A stretch of DNA of 64,000 bases, from assembly GCA_002344215.1 (NCBI GenBank), contig DDSV01000018.1:224881-288880 (forward strand), read 5' to 3'. This stretch comes from Akkermansiaceae bacterium UBA2381 (GTDB lineage Bacteria > Verrucomicrobiota > Verrucomicrobiia > Verrucomicrobiales > DEV007). Shown here piece by piece: positions 17,522-25,843 of the stretch. Below the pieces are notes generated by a model, which was given only the letters and a program-made list of their open reading frames with translations, was not told the DNA's origin and made no database searches. Positions within the stretch are counted from its first letter, which is position 1. The number at the start of each line of letters is the position of its first letter. Both the position numbers and the translations under genes were made by a program.

Positions 17522-17578
17522 AGCGAACGTGAAGCGCATGGAGGGCCGCAAGCCCTCCCATGGCTCGGCTTGTTGGGC
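17522..17578 (-). repeat. attC-like site D
   Basis: A 57-base site, the classical minimal attC size. On the minus strand it begins GCCCAACAAGCCG (R'' GCCCAAC fits RYYYAAC) and ends CACG|TTCGCT. The centre is a near-perfect palindrome, ATGGGAGGGC against GCCCTCCAT with a short loop. R'' matches the complement of its cassette start (GTTGTGC at 17960-17954) at 6 of 7 bases. The first 12 bases differ from site E by one base. Confidence 0.7.
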
Positions 17579-17594
17579 GGGTTTTCGGATTTTC

Positions 17595-17945
17595 TCAATC
17601 GATGTCAAAGATCGTGTCGGAGGAAAGTGAGAATTCAGTAGACCAATAAACGACCGCCGTCACCAATGCGGAAAACATTGTCCCGAGGGCAAAGAGCGGC
17701 AACCTAAGCTTCTCAAGTGATGTTGCCGTGAGGATCGTGGCATAAAGTTCGCTAAGCGGACCCAACGAAAATCCGATGTTCGCGGTGATTCCGTAGAGGA
17801 GCGCCCCGAAAACATATGACGGGGTTCCACCCATCTCGTCGCGAATACCCCATGAAAGCCAAAGGCCGAATACTCCGATGATCACGTTGTAGGCGATCCG
17901 GAGCTTCTCCCATTCAAGAATGGTCACCTTTAGTTCAGCTCGCAT
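17595..17945 (-). CDS. small membrane protein, cassette gene 4
   Basis: A 116-residue hypothetical protein beginning MRAELKVTILEWEKLRIAYN. Three hydrophobic segments follow: VIIGVFGLWLSWGI, PSYVFGALLYGITANIGFSL and LPLFALGTMFSALVTAVVYW. An in-frame GTG at 17957 is an alternative start only two bases inside the cassette edge. No family recognised; the small multi-helix layout is common in integron cassettes. It lies in a 432-base unit (17528-17959) between sites D and E, on the same strand as the other cassette genes. Confidence 0.6.
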   Translation of the reverse strand: MRAELKVTILEWEKLRIAYNVIIGVFGLWLSWGIRDEMGGTPSYVFGALLYGITANIGFSLGPLSELYATILTATSLEKLRLPLFALGTMFSALVTAVVYWSTEFSLSSDTIFDID

Positions 17946-17953
17946 GCTTATTG

Positions 17954-18042
17954 GCACAACGTTTAGGATAAGTAGCGTCGATCTGAGCGGAGTTCCGCAG
18001 TGACGATTTACAACGACGTCGACTTCATCCGGCTTGTTGGAC
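17954..18042 (-). repeat. attC-like site E
   Basis: An 89-base site. On the minus strand it begins GTCCAACAAGCCGG (R'' GTCCAAC fits RYYYAAC perfectly) and ends AAACG|TTGTGC. The L regions are imperfectly complementary (GGATGAAG against CTTATCC) and the centre has a GCGG/CCGC hairpin. It marks the upstream end of the recognisable array. From 18043 to 18279 I see no gene and no further clear site; that stretch may be a decayed cassette. Confidence 0.6.
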
Positions 18043-18225
18043 GCCGAATTTCAGGTTACGGACCCGCTCGCAGTTCGACAAGGGAAAAGCGCACTTTCGT
18101 TACAGGAGCGGACAAGCGGACGAAGAACGAGTGATAGACCAAGTGGCGTGCCTGGCAGCATCGGCAGGCAGGCTTTTCAGCAGGCAGTGCCCATTCTTCG
18201 ATTAACTCCCGGGTCTGTCCGCTTT

Positions 18226-18246
18226 AAGGGGCTTGGCAAGCCCCTT
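18226..18246. repeat. short perfect inverted repeat downstream of the ThuA gene
   Basis: AAGGGGCTT and AAGCCCCTT form a nine-base-pair stem with a three-base loop, 33 bases beyond the ThuA gene's stop on the minus strand. It could terminate that transcript, but no T-run follows on the minus strand, so the terminator reading is weak. Confidence 0.4.
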
Positions 18247-18279
18247 TCCCTGGTTTTACAGGGCCACGCCTTGCCCTAA

Positions 18280-19359
18280 TCACCCCTTCGGCCCCATGTC
18301 GCGGAACGGCCATTCGGGGCTGCCTTCGGGATCAACGGCTTTCGGGGATTTTCCGAGGTCGAAATCGGACGGCTTGAGATTACGGCCCGGCCAGAAGGTC
18401 TCGTCTTTGATGAATCCGAAGAAGCTCGGATAAAAGGGGTCAACGAACGAAACATCAGCCTTCTCCGGCACCTCGAGTCCGGTGAGATGATAGGCGGCAT
18501 TCACGACGAGACGGCGCAGGTCCTCGTTGACGAGATCGACGGCGGCTCCGGTGGTGGTGCAGAAGGCCTGTCCTTTGGTGGTTCCGTTAGGGGCTGTGTA
18601 CTCGCGCACCCAGGCGAGCGCCTGGAGGGGATTGTTTTTCTCACCCTCCACCGGCTTCGAGGCGGGGTCGAGGGTTTCGGTGACCGCGCCGCGCATGAGA
18701 ATGGTTTCGGTGCCTGTCAGGTTTTTCACCGTATAGACATCCGAGGGCGCAAAGACATCCTTGACCCCGCGCAGGACGGGGTGAGCGGCATTCGCCTCCT
18801 CGATCACTCCGCGCGCTCCCTCTTTTTTGTGGACGCCATGGTGAGCCACCCAGGTTTCCCCGAGGATCTTGAGCCCGAAGCCACCCTTTTGCCAGTCGCC
18901 ATAGGTCCAGCCTCCATCCGCCATTTCTCCGGCGAAGGCATGGGTCGAGGTCCGCAGTCCGATGACCGGTTTCCCCGCGTTCAGAAAGGCGGTGATGGGA
19001 GTGGTTTGTTCAGGCGGGAGATTGCGGAAGCGGGCAGAAATGATAAGCAGGTCGGCGTCGGCGAGGGCTTCGGTCCCCGGAATATTCTTCTGCTGGTTCG
19101 GATCGATAAACCCCTTCTCTGGATCAACCGGGAACAGCACCGTGGTCTTGAAGCCGTGCCTCTCGCTGAGAATCTTGGCGAGCATCGGCAGCGCTTCCTC
19201 GGATCGATACTCCTCGTCGCCGGCGATGAAAACAATCTTCTTCCCCTTGCCGGGACCTTCCTTTCCCGCGAAGTGCAGGCCCGGTCCGTCTGCGGCCGGA
19301 GCGGTGCCGGTCATGCACATGGCGACTAGAGGAAGGAGATAGCGAAGAGGGGATTTCAT
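18280..19359 (-). CDS. ThuA-domain secreted protein
   Basis: A 359-residue exported protein. The signal peptide is MKSPLRYLLPLVAMCMTGTAPA with likely cleavage before ADGPG. The rest is a ThuA (trehalose utilisation, glutamine-amidotransferase-like) domain: KKIVFIAGDEEYRSEEALPM, then ADADLLIISARFRNLP, GLRTSTHAFAG and the WVAHHGVHKKEGARG region. ThuA-domain proteins in Planctomycetota/Verrucomicrobiota are abundant and are found with carbohydrate-degradation genes; the reaction is mostly unknown. The start is fixed by the signal peptide. It diverges from the cytochrome gene at 19585 over a 225-base spacer that must hold both promoters. Confidence 0.85.
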   Translation of the reverse strand: MKSPLRYLLPLVAMCMTGTAPAADGPGLHFAGKEGPGKGKKIVFIAGDEEYRSEEALPMLAKILSERHGFKTTVLFPVDPEKGFIDPNQQKNIPGTEALADADLLIISARFRNLPPEQTTPITAFLNAGKPVIGLRTSTHAFAGEMADGGWTYGDWQKGGFGLKILGETWVAHHGVHKKEGARGVIEEANAAHPVLRGVKDVFAPSDVYTVKNLTGTETILMRGAVTETLDPASKPVEGEKNNPLQALAWVREYTAPNGTTKGQAFCTTTGAAVDLVNEDLRRLVVNAAYHLTGLEVPEKADVSFVDPFYPSFFGFIKDETFWPGRNLKPSDFDLGKSPKAVDPEGSPEWPFRDMGPKG

Positions 19360-19584
19360 GGGGTGAGACTGGTTTGAGTGAGTGGATTCAAAGGACTTGG
19401 AACATGCCGCCGGATTCCCGGAGCGGCCATGGCGGGATCAAGTCGGCAAGGTATAGAGACTCGGGGGCATCGCTGCAAGGGTGAAAAGCAAAGAATGGAA
19501 CCGGGTGAATTTTTTTTCATAGGTGACGAATTCGACTCGTCTCTTTCCTGAATTGCCTGCTAGTCTAGATCCGCCTTTCCCGCC

Positions 19585-22524
19585 ATGAACCCTTCCCAGT
19601 TTCTCGTGCCCGTATCCGCCGCTCTCGCGCTGATTGTCGCTTCACCGCTTGTTCCCTTCAGTCTCAATGCACAGGACCTCACTCCGCAGGTTCTCTCGCT
19701 CCTGCAAAAGCGTTGCCAGGAGTGCCACCATCCCGATACGGCGGATGACTTTCCCTACCTTCATGAGGGAACCAAAATTGAAGACCTCATTGAAGAGGAA
19801 ATCCTCACCGCGGGAAAACCGGAGGAGTCGTCACTGCTCAAGCGGGTCAGTCTTGAACCCGACGCCAGCAAACGGATGCCAAAGAGCCGTGGCGCTAACG
19901 GAGGCGAAACCTATCGGGACCCGCTCTCAAACGAGGAAAAGGAGTTGATCAAAAACTGGATCGTTCAACTGGGGAATTCCGGCGGGACCACTCCCGGGGC
20001 GACGAAACCTCTCACGGTGACGGAGACAAAGCCGGCCCCGGTTTCAACTCCCGGCAATGCTCCTGCCGCGGGAACCGTCCCTGCCACAGCGACAATTCCG
20101 ACTCCCGGCGCCGCCCCCGCTTCAGTTCCTGCGATAGCCCCTGTTCCAAAGAGCGAGGAACTCAAGGCCTCCGTCTCCGACGACGAAAACCGGATGCCCT
20201 CCGGGCTCAGTCAGGCCGACAAGGTTCACTGGATCTTTGAAAACCGATGCTCCCAGTGCCATGCCGGTGACTACGAACCCGAATTGCACGGGACCGTGAA
20301 TCTGACCGCCTTCTTCTCGGAGAAGGACGCCTCGGGAACGTCCAACATGGCGCAGGCGGTGGTCGAGCGGGTCTCGCGTGCCCACGATGCCGAGGGGCGC
20401 ATGCCCAAGTCCAAGGGTGCACCGAATGATCGCGGTTTCCGCCCGCCGCTCAACGAGGAGGAGCGCGAGGTTCTCAATAAGTGGGTCGACGCCGGGAGTC
20501 CCGAGACAAAGGAGCGCGACTTCATCACCAACGAGGAAGTGCTTGATTCGATCTATGACGATCTCCGCGGGGCGAGCGAGGCTGAACAGCGTTTCTACCG
20601 CTACTTCACCCTGACAAACCTCTACAACCAGGCCGACGAAAACGGTGCCCCGATGATCGCCGATCTCGACACTCACCGGGCTGCGGTCGGAAAGCTGATG
20701 AACAGTCTCTCGATGAACGGCCGGATCACTTTTCCCTTCGCGATTGACGAGGAGAAAACCATCTACCGGGTCGATCTGCGTGACTATAACTGGGACAAGG
20801 AGGACTGGGAAAAAGTCGTTCACTTTTACCCCTACGGGATCATCGGGGTGGACCGGCAGAAGGAGCAGTTGATCGAGCGTTTCACCGGCTCAAAGATGGC
20901 CTATCTGCGGGCGGACTGGTTTACCTTCGCGGCCGCGCAACCTCCCCTCTACGACAAGGTCATGGACAAGCTCCTCGGCATCGAGGTCAGCGGGAAGGAC
21001 GATGACGTGCTTGCCAAGCTCGACCACGCGCTCGGGGTCGACCGCATGCATAACCTGCAGGAAGGCAATGCGATGCGGGCCGGGTTCCAGTTCTCGGGTG
21101 TTTCGGGGGCGAACCGTCTTATCGAGCGGCACGAGCTGGGGTCCCATCAGGGTGCCTACTGGGTCAGCTACGATTTTACTCCCCTGAGTGCGAAGCGTAC
21201 ACAGGATCTCAAGCTCGCGCCTCTCGGGCCAACCAATGCCCATCTGAGCGCTGACCCGGACCGTGTCTTTCAGCACGACGGAGGAGAGATGATCTACAAT
21301 CTCCCGAATGGTCTGCAGGGCTACATGCTCACGACCAATACCGGGAAACGTCTCGACCGGGCTCCAATCGAAATCGTGCAGGATGACAACCGTCAGGACA
21401 AGGTCATCCTCAACGGAATCTCCTGCATGGCCTGTCACGCGCAGGGCATGAAGCCGGCGATCCGGGTGACCGACCTCTCCAAACGCACCCTCGAAACGAT
21501 GACCGACGAGATTCGTCCGCTCGTCGAGGCGGCAAACATCCTCGACTTCAGCGAAAAGAAACTGCTCGAAAAACTCTACCCGGAGCCGGCGGTGTTCCAG
21601 GCGGCGATCAAAGAGGATTTTGAGCGTTTTGTCAGGGCCGAGACTGAAGCGACCGGAGGCATCAGTGTCGCGACCGAGCCGGTCTGGGGGCTTTACAGTG
21701 AATTCCGGAGTCCCGTCACCGCACGCAAGCTGGCGGCAGAGTTCGGGAGCGAGTTCGATGAGATGCTGCGTCTCCTCGATGAGGAGAGCGACCGCAGTGA
21801 AGTCCTCAGTGTGATTTCCAGTTCACTGAGCCGGGGGATTCCGATCAGGCGGGAGAACCTGCTGCGCGAATACATCGCCATGGTCTACGCGCTCGGGTAT
21901 GAGCTGATGCCCTTTACCCCGCTCGGCTACGAGGATTTCGGAGGGGAAAAATACGCCCAGCTCATCGCCGGATCCGACCAGTTCCTCGCCGCCTTCGGCC
22001 AGGAGGGATTGAAGGTCTCTGACGTGAAAGAGGCGGTCATCGGGTCGACCGGTTCCGATAATCTAGCTCACGAATCCGTCCTGCTGCACGGCGGAGGTAA
22101 ACTGCGCATTTCGATTCAGCCGAAGCTGACCGTGGGCGAGCGGGCCAAGCTCGATATCGTGGCGACCGATGATGTGCACGTCCGGGTCTATCACCTCAGT
22201 TCCGACAAACATGTCACCGAGTTGTATCCCGGCAGCACCGGTCAGGCCACCTTCCGGCCGAAGAACAAGAAACTTCAGGTCTCATGGGAAACCACCTCTC
22301 CCGGAGGTCCCGAGCATGTCATCGTTTTTGCCTCGGCCGGAGAGATTAAGAATATCGCGACGGGAGAAAAAGTCGGTGACTTCACGGTTTACGACAAGGC
22401 GGCGATCTTTTCAACCCGCGGCATACCCAAGGCGATCCGCGCCGGTGAGGCGGATGAGACGTCCAGTGTGCCGGCTCAGATCGTTCAGGCCCGCATCGGA
22501 TATATTTTGAAAGAGAAACAGTGA
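19585..22524 (+). CDS. triheme cytochrome c protein with C-terminal DUF4384-like domain
   Basis: A 979-residue exported protein. After a signal peptide (MNPSQFLVPVSAALALIVAS, cleavage near LNAQ) come two PVC-type cytochrome c domains with CQECH (C44) and CSQCH (about C222). They are joined by a long Pro/Ala/Thr linker. A third haem site, CMACH, is at about C614 in a domain that follows a large unrecognised region. The last 200 residues, before the end, look like a DUF4384 beta domain (RISIQPKLTVGERAKLDIVA, VRVYHLSSDKHVTELYPG). The tail has KAAIFSTRGIPKAIRA, a motif also present in the next gene. It probably acts in the periplasm or at the outer membrane as an electron carrier or haem-based regulator; the partner is probably the OmpA-like protein 45 bases downstream. 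Confidence 0.8.
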   Translation: MNPSQFLVPVSAALALIVASPLVPFSLNAQDLTPQVLSLLQKRCQECHHPDTADDFPYLHEGTKIEDLIEEEILTAGKPEESSLLKRVSLEPDASKRMPKSRGANGGETYRDPLSNEEKELIKNWIVQLGNSGGTTPGATKPLTVTETKPAPVSTPGNAPAAGTVPATATIPTPGAAPASVPAIAPVPKSEELKASVSDDENRMPSGLSQADKVHWIFENRCSQCHAGDYEPELHGTVNLTAFFSEKDASGTSNMAQAVVERVSRAHDAEGRMPKSKGAPNDRGFRPPLNEEEREVLNKWVDAGSPETKERDFITNEEVLDSIYDDLRGASEAEQRFYRYFTLTNLYNQADENGAPMIADLDTHRAAVGKLMNSLSMNGRITFPFAIDEEKTIYRVDLRDYNWDKEDWEKVVHFYPYGIIGVDRQKEQLIERFTGSKMAYLRADWFTFAAAQPPLYDKVMDKLLGIEVSGKDDDVLAKLDHALGVDRMHNLQEGNAMRAGFQFSGVSGANRLIERHELGSHQGAYWVSYDFTPLSAKRTQDLKLAPLGPTNAHLSADPDRVFQHDGGEMIYNLPNGLQGYMLTTNTGKRLDRAPIEIVQDDNRQDKVILNGISCMACHAQGMKPAIRVTDLSKRTLETMTDEIRPLVEAANILDFSEKKLLEKLYPEPAVFQAAIKEDFERFVRAETEATGGISVATEPVWGLYSEFRSPVTARKLAAEFGSEFDEMLRLLDEESDRSEVLSVISSSLSRGIPIRRENLLREYIAMVYALGYELMPFTPLGYEDFGGEKYAQLIAGSDQFLAAFGQEGLKVSDVKEAVIGSTGSDNLAHESVLLHGGGKLRISIQPKLTVGERAKLDIVATDDVHVRVYHLSSDKHVTELYPGSTGQATFRPKNKKLQVSWETTSPGGPEHVIVFASAGEIKNIATGEKVGDFTVYDKAAIFSTRGIPKAIRAGEADETSSVPAQIVQARIGYILKEKQ

Positions 22525-22568
22525 AACCCGGCAATTCTATTTCTTCATCCGGAAACCAGAACCACGAC

Positions 22569-23303
22569 ATGAAACCGATCCAACTCAACCTGACACGAGC
22601 CCTTCTTGTTTTAGGCTCAGTCTTTCTATGCGCGCCCCTTGCTGCTCAGGAGTCGACCGAAGAACTGGTCAACAAACTCCGCGGTACGGCGGGTGCCACC
22701 GGAACCGAGGGCGGGATGAAGACCCGTGGCTTCAAGACCCGGTCCCTGAGCGGCCCGGCGGCACCGGCCACTGAGACCCGGTCCGTGATTTTCAGTCCGC
22801 GTGGAATTCCCAAGGCCATCGAAGCCGCTGCGGAAGAGAACAAGATCGCGACCACCGTAACGACGGCGCCGAGTTCATCCGGAGCCGGGGAGTATTCGGT
22901 CTCAGCCGGAGAAAAGGCGGTCGAGATCTCCTACAAAGTGGACCCCGAATCAAAGGTCTCGAGAGACAACATTCTCTTTCAAAAAGGGTCCACCAATTTC
23001 GCCGACGAAGCCTCCTTCCAGGTGGTTCAGCAACTCGCCCAGGCGCTCAAGGATCCCTCGCTCTCCGGACTGCAGTATGTCATCGAGGGTCACGCCTCGG
23101 CCGAGGGCAGTGCCTACAGCAATCAGATCCTCTCTCAGCAACGCTCCGAATATATCGTCACGGTTCTGGCCAGTCTGGGGGTCGATTCGAAACGCCTCCT
23201 TCCCGTCGGCTTCGGTGAAACCCAGGCCCAGTTTCCCGACTACTCGGAGCAGTATCTGTTAAAGCAGGACCGTCGGGTCGTCATCTACCGGCTCAACCAG
23301 TAG
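22569..23303 (+). CDS. OmpA-family outer membrane protein
   Basis: A 244-residue exported protein. The ATG at 22569 starts a signal peptide (MKPIQLNLTRALLVLGSVFL, cleavage after PLAAQ); a GTG at 22521 also lies in frame but precedes non-signal sequence. The C-terminal half is an OmpA/MotB peptidoglycan-binding domain: ILFQKGSTNFADEASFQVVQ, IEGHASAEGSAYSNQILSQQ, RSEYIVTVLASLGVDSKRLL and GFGETQ...DRRVVIYRL. The N-terminal half has RSVIFSPRGIPKAIEAAAE, matching a motif at the end of the upstream cytochrome protein. No TM barrel is evident, so it is likely periplasmic, tethering its partner to peptidoglycan. A 347-base gene-free stretch with one palindromic repeat follows. Confidence 0.82.
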   Translation: MKPIQLNLTRALLVLGSVFLCAPLAAQESTEELVNKLRGTAGATGTEGGMKTRGFKTRSLSGPAAPATETRSVIFSPRGIPKAIEAAAEENKIATTVTTAPSSSGAGEYSVSAGEKAVEISYKVDPESKVSRDNILFQKGSTNFADEASFQVVQQLAQALKDPSLSGLQYVIEGHASAEGSAYSNQILSQQRSEYIVTVLASLGVDSKRLLPVGFGETQAQFPDYSEQYLLKQDRRVVIYRLNQ

Positions 23304-23426
23304 ATCGCAGGGCGCTACAGCGTGACGGAGCCGCTCGAAGCGGCTTTAAGCCTGGTTCCTCAAAAGTTACCGGGGAGTACACCGCATGAGCCATCGCCCC
23401 GCCCCTCACACCCGATTAAATTCGGG

Positions 23427-23452
23427 GGTAGCCCTGACCGGCCCGGTCGGGG
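23427..23452 (-). repeat. interspersed palindromic repeat, copy 1
   Basis: Minus-strand sequence CCCCGACCGGGCCGGTCAGG followed by GCTACC. The core CCGACCGGGCCGGTC is palindromic. Two more copies lie at 55613-55639 and 63565-63590, all in intergenic DNA. It sits in the 347-base gene-free stretch 23304-23650, where I see nothing else. Confidence 0.7.
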
Positions 23453-23650
23453 ATTGGACGCGCTCCGTTCCTTGGTCGTCCAATTCGGTCGTTCGAGCCG
23501 AATGACCGTTGACTTTGTTTTCCTCCATCTACCCGCTTCGCGAGTTCCCGTGCTCATGCGCGAGAGGGGCAACACAGTCCGAAAAGCGACGTGGGGCGCT
23601 GCCGGATAAGTCAAACTCCGGGAGCCTCCCCGGAAGAGCCAGGGGATCTC

Positions 23651-25465
23651 CTATTGGAAATTAGACGGAGATGACGCCCGATCATCTGCGCTGAAAGGGT
23701 CTGCCTCATCGTTCACCGGAAACATCTCCACGACACGATCCGCCTCGAGATTCTTCGGCAGCAGGTGGGTGATGATAAGAATGCCAGTACCTCGGGCTCT
23801 TTCCTCCTTCATGGCCTCAACCACCAGATCGACGGATTCGACATCGAGGGCGGCAAAGGGCTCGTCCATGAGGAGGAAGGGGCGACCGCAAACGAGCGCA
23901 CGGCAGAGAGCCAGGCGGTACTGCTGACCTACGCTGAGATTTCTGCCCCGGTCGGTCAGGACCTGATCAATACCGCCGCGGTATTCAACAATCTCCCGCA
24001 AGCCGACTTCGTCCAGCGCCCCGAGTACTGTCGCATCGCTCACCGTTTCTGAACCGAGGGTGATGTTGTCGCGAATGCTGCCGACAAAGAGATAGGGCTG
24101 CTGTTCGACGAAGGCGGCGAGGAAGGGAGGGGCCTGGGGGAACTGCCGGGTCGTGCCATCTTCCATCTCGGCGTTGAAGCTTCCCGCGTTGGCGCGGCGC
24201 AAGCCGGCAAAGGACTCGGTCAGGGTGGACTTTCCACAGCCCGAACTCCCCATGAGGGCGACAATCTCACCCCGGGCAAGTTCGAGAGACTGATTCAAGA
24301 CGACGGGAGGATTCTCTCCATAGGCAATCGTAACTCCCCTGGCGGCCAGGCGTTTCACACTGCGGACTTCGCTCTGGAAGGTTCCGAACTGCTTCTCACG
24401 ATTCTCCTCTTTATGCTCATCGTTATAGAGAAGCGAGGCGAGTCGCCCGCCCTCAATAAAAAAGCGGTTCCAGTCATAGGCGGATGAAACCAGCGTTTTG
24501 GCCGACCCGAGGAAGAGATTGATATAGAAAGGGTAGATAAGCGCATCCGTCGGGGTGAGTGCTTCTCCCCTGACCTGGTAGGCCACGAGAGTGAGCAGTC
24601 CGGTGACGACAAGTTGACCGACGAGTTCGTTTGTCCCCATCAGAATCGCCATCGATCGGGTGATGTGCATGCCGGCGGAGAAGAGCTCCTTCAACTGGGC
24701 ATCGAGGCGGGCGAGAGTGAAACGTTCACTGCCGTAGGTGCGGATCGTTCGCAGACCTTCGAAGGTCTCGATCATTGATTGAAAAACTCCCCCTTCGATC
24801 TGCCGGGCGCGCCCGAGGGTCGGGCCCATGCGGCCTTGCACCACAATGTTCAACCAGGCGAGCCCGAGGGCCGCCACCAGCGGAATGAAGGCAATCGGTC
24901 CGCTGTAGTAAAAGAAAAACGCCGCCGCTCCGACCAGCATCGTCGCATTGGTGATCTGCTCGGGAATGGAAGTCGTCAGGAATTCCTCCGCCGTGTAGAG
25001 GTCGCCGGTCAGGCGTGTCATCCAGTCACCGCGCTGGGCCGAGTCAAGGGAGTCGAGTCGCATCCCTGTCAGGGAGTCGACCGCGTCCCGCTTCAGTCCG
25101 ATACTGATGGTAAGCCGCAGCCACTCGCGTAGGATGCTGTCAAAGATCAGGCCTATCCACTGCGCCACGCCCACCGCGACACCGAAGATGACAAGGAGCT
25201 TCAAAAATTCGTCGGCACCCGTCTCGTTCAGTGTCTGCGTTCCCTCGGTGAAGTATTGCAGAAAACGCGGCGGAAGCAGGTGCACCGCCGAGAGCACCAC
25301 GGCCGCCGGAATCCATAGTTTGTATTTCCAACCGAGACGCCCCGTGATCTCGCGAATCAGACGCATACAGTACCGCCGCATCTCCTTCGAATTGAACTGA
25401 TCCTGAGGCGGGCCATCCCCTTGAAAACCGGGAGGCATGGGGTCGGGGAATGGTTCGTTCGACAT
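23651..25465 (-). CDS. ABC exporter (fused permease/ATPase), putative RiPP exporter
   Basis: A 604-residue half-transporter with a six-helix membrane domain (residues about 45-330) and a C-terminal ATPase. Walker A is GSSGCGKST, the signature LSVGQQYRLALCRAL (Val for the usual Gly in LSGGQ), Walker B FLLMDEPFAALD, and the H-loop ITH. It has no N-terminal C39 peptidase, so it would not cleave a leader itself. It diverges from the small gene at 25627 over 161 bases, a shared promoter region, and stands beside the radical SAM, precursor and DUF692 genes. That context makes export of the modified peptide a good guess; a multidrug or lipid exporter is the alternative. A Pro-rich N-terminal segment of about 25 residues precedes the first helix. 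Confidence 0.8.
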   Translation of the reverse strand: MSNEPFPDPMPPGFQGDGPPQDQFNSKEMRRYCMRLIREITGRLGWKYKLWIPAAVVLSAVHLLPPRFLQYFTEGTQTLNETGADEFLKLLVIFGVAVGVAQWIGLIFDSILREWLRLTISIGLKRDAVDSLTGMRLDSLDSAQRGDWMTRLTGDLYTAEEFLTTSIPEQITNATMLVGAAAFFFYYSGPIAFIPLVAALGLAWLNIVVQGRMGPTLGRARQIEGGVFQSMIETFEGLRTIRTYGSERFTLARLDAQLKELFSAGMHITRSMAILMGTNELVGQLVVTGLLTLVAYQVRGEALTPTDALIYPFYINLFLGSAKTLVSSAYDWNRFFIEGGRLASLLYNDEHKEENREKQFGTFQSEVRSVKRLAARGVTIAYGENPPVVLNQSLELARGEIVALMGSSGCGKSTLTESFAGLRRANAGSFNAEMEDGTTRQFPQAPPFLAAFVEQQPYLFVGSIRDNITLGSETVSDATVLGALDEVGLREIVEYRGGIDQVLTDRGRNLSVGQQYRLALCRALVCGRPFLLMDEPFAALDVESVDLVVEAMKEERARGTGILIITHLLPKNLEADRVVEMFPVNDEADPFSADDRASSPSNFQ

Positions 25466-25626
25466 CGGGAAAATTCGTCAAATCGTTTGCATAGACGGCG
25501 AATAAAAACCGTCTCTCAAAAGAGGGTGTAACCAATCAACCCGGAAGACAAGATTATTTCCGTGTCGCAACCTTTTCCTGTTTTGGCTTGATTCAAACCC
25601 CGGAACCGTTCACCCCTATACGAAGC

Positions 25627-25791
25627 ATGAAACCTCTCTCCTCGCTCGAAGATCGAATCCGTTCTGTTCGTCAGGGTTTCCGGGCCGGTCAGCCGCTCGA
25701 CTACCGGATCAAGCTGGTCCGCGAACGTCATCAGGCGGCAAAGAAAAAGTCCGTCCGCCGCATCCAGGTCAATCTCGACCGGAAGGCATAA
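25627..25791 (+). CDS. small basic protein ahead of the radical SAM gene
   Basis: A 54-residue protein, very basic and helical: MKPLSSLEDRIRSVRQGFRA, then DYRIKLVRERHQAAKKKSVR and RIQVNLDRKA. No family recognised. It begins 161 bases from the divergent exporter and ends 52 bases before the radical SAM ATG. Its place at the head of the operon suggests a regulator, a chaperone-like helper, or a second substrate, but it has no Gly-rich spacer and no Cys/Trp-rich core. No clear Shine-Dalgarno sequence is seen (GAAG only). Confidence 0.55.
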   Translation: MKPLSSLEDRIRSVRQGFRAGQPLDYRIKLVRERHQAAKKKSVRRIQVNLDRKA

Positions 25792-25843
25792 TCGGAAAAA
25801 AATATTCACATAGTTCATCATCCTAACACGTCGAAAACACTGC

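Noticed and set aside
18043..18279. A fifth cassette upstream of site E
   Set aside because: No matching core complementary to GTCCAAC and no coding frame were found, so it is at most a decayed cassette.
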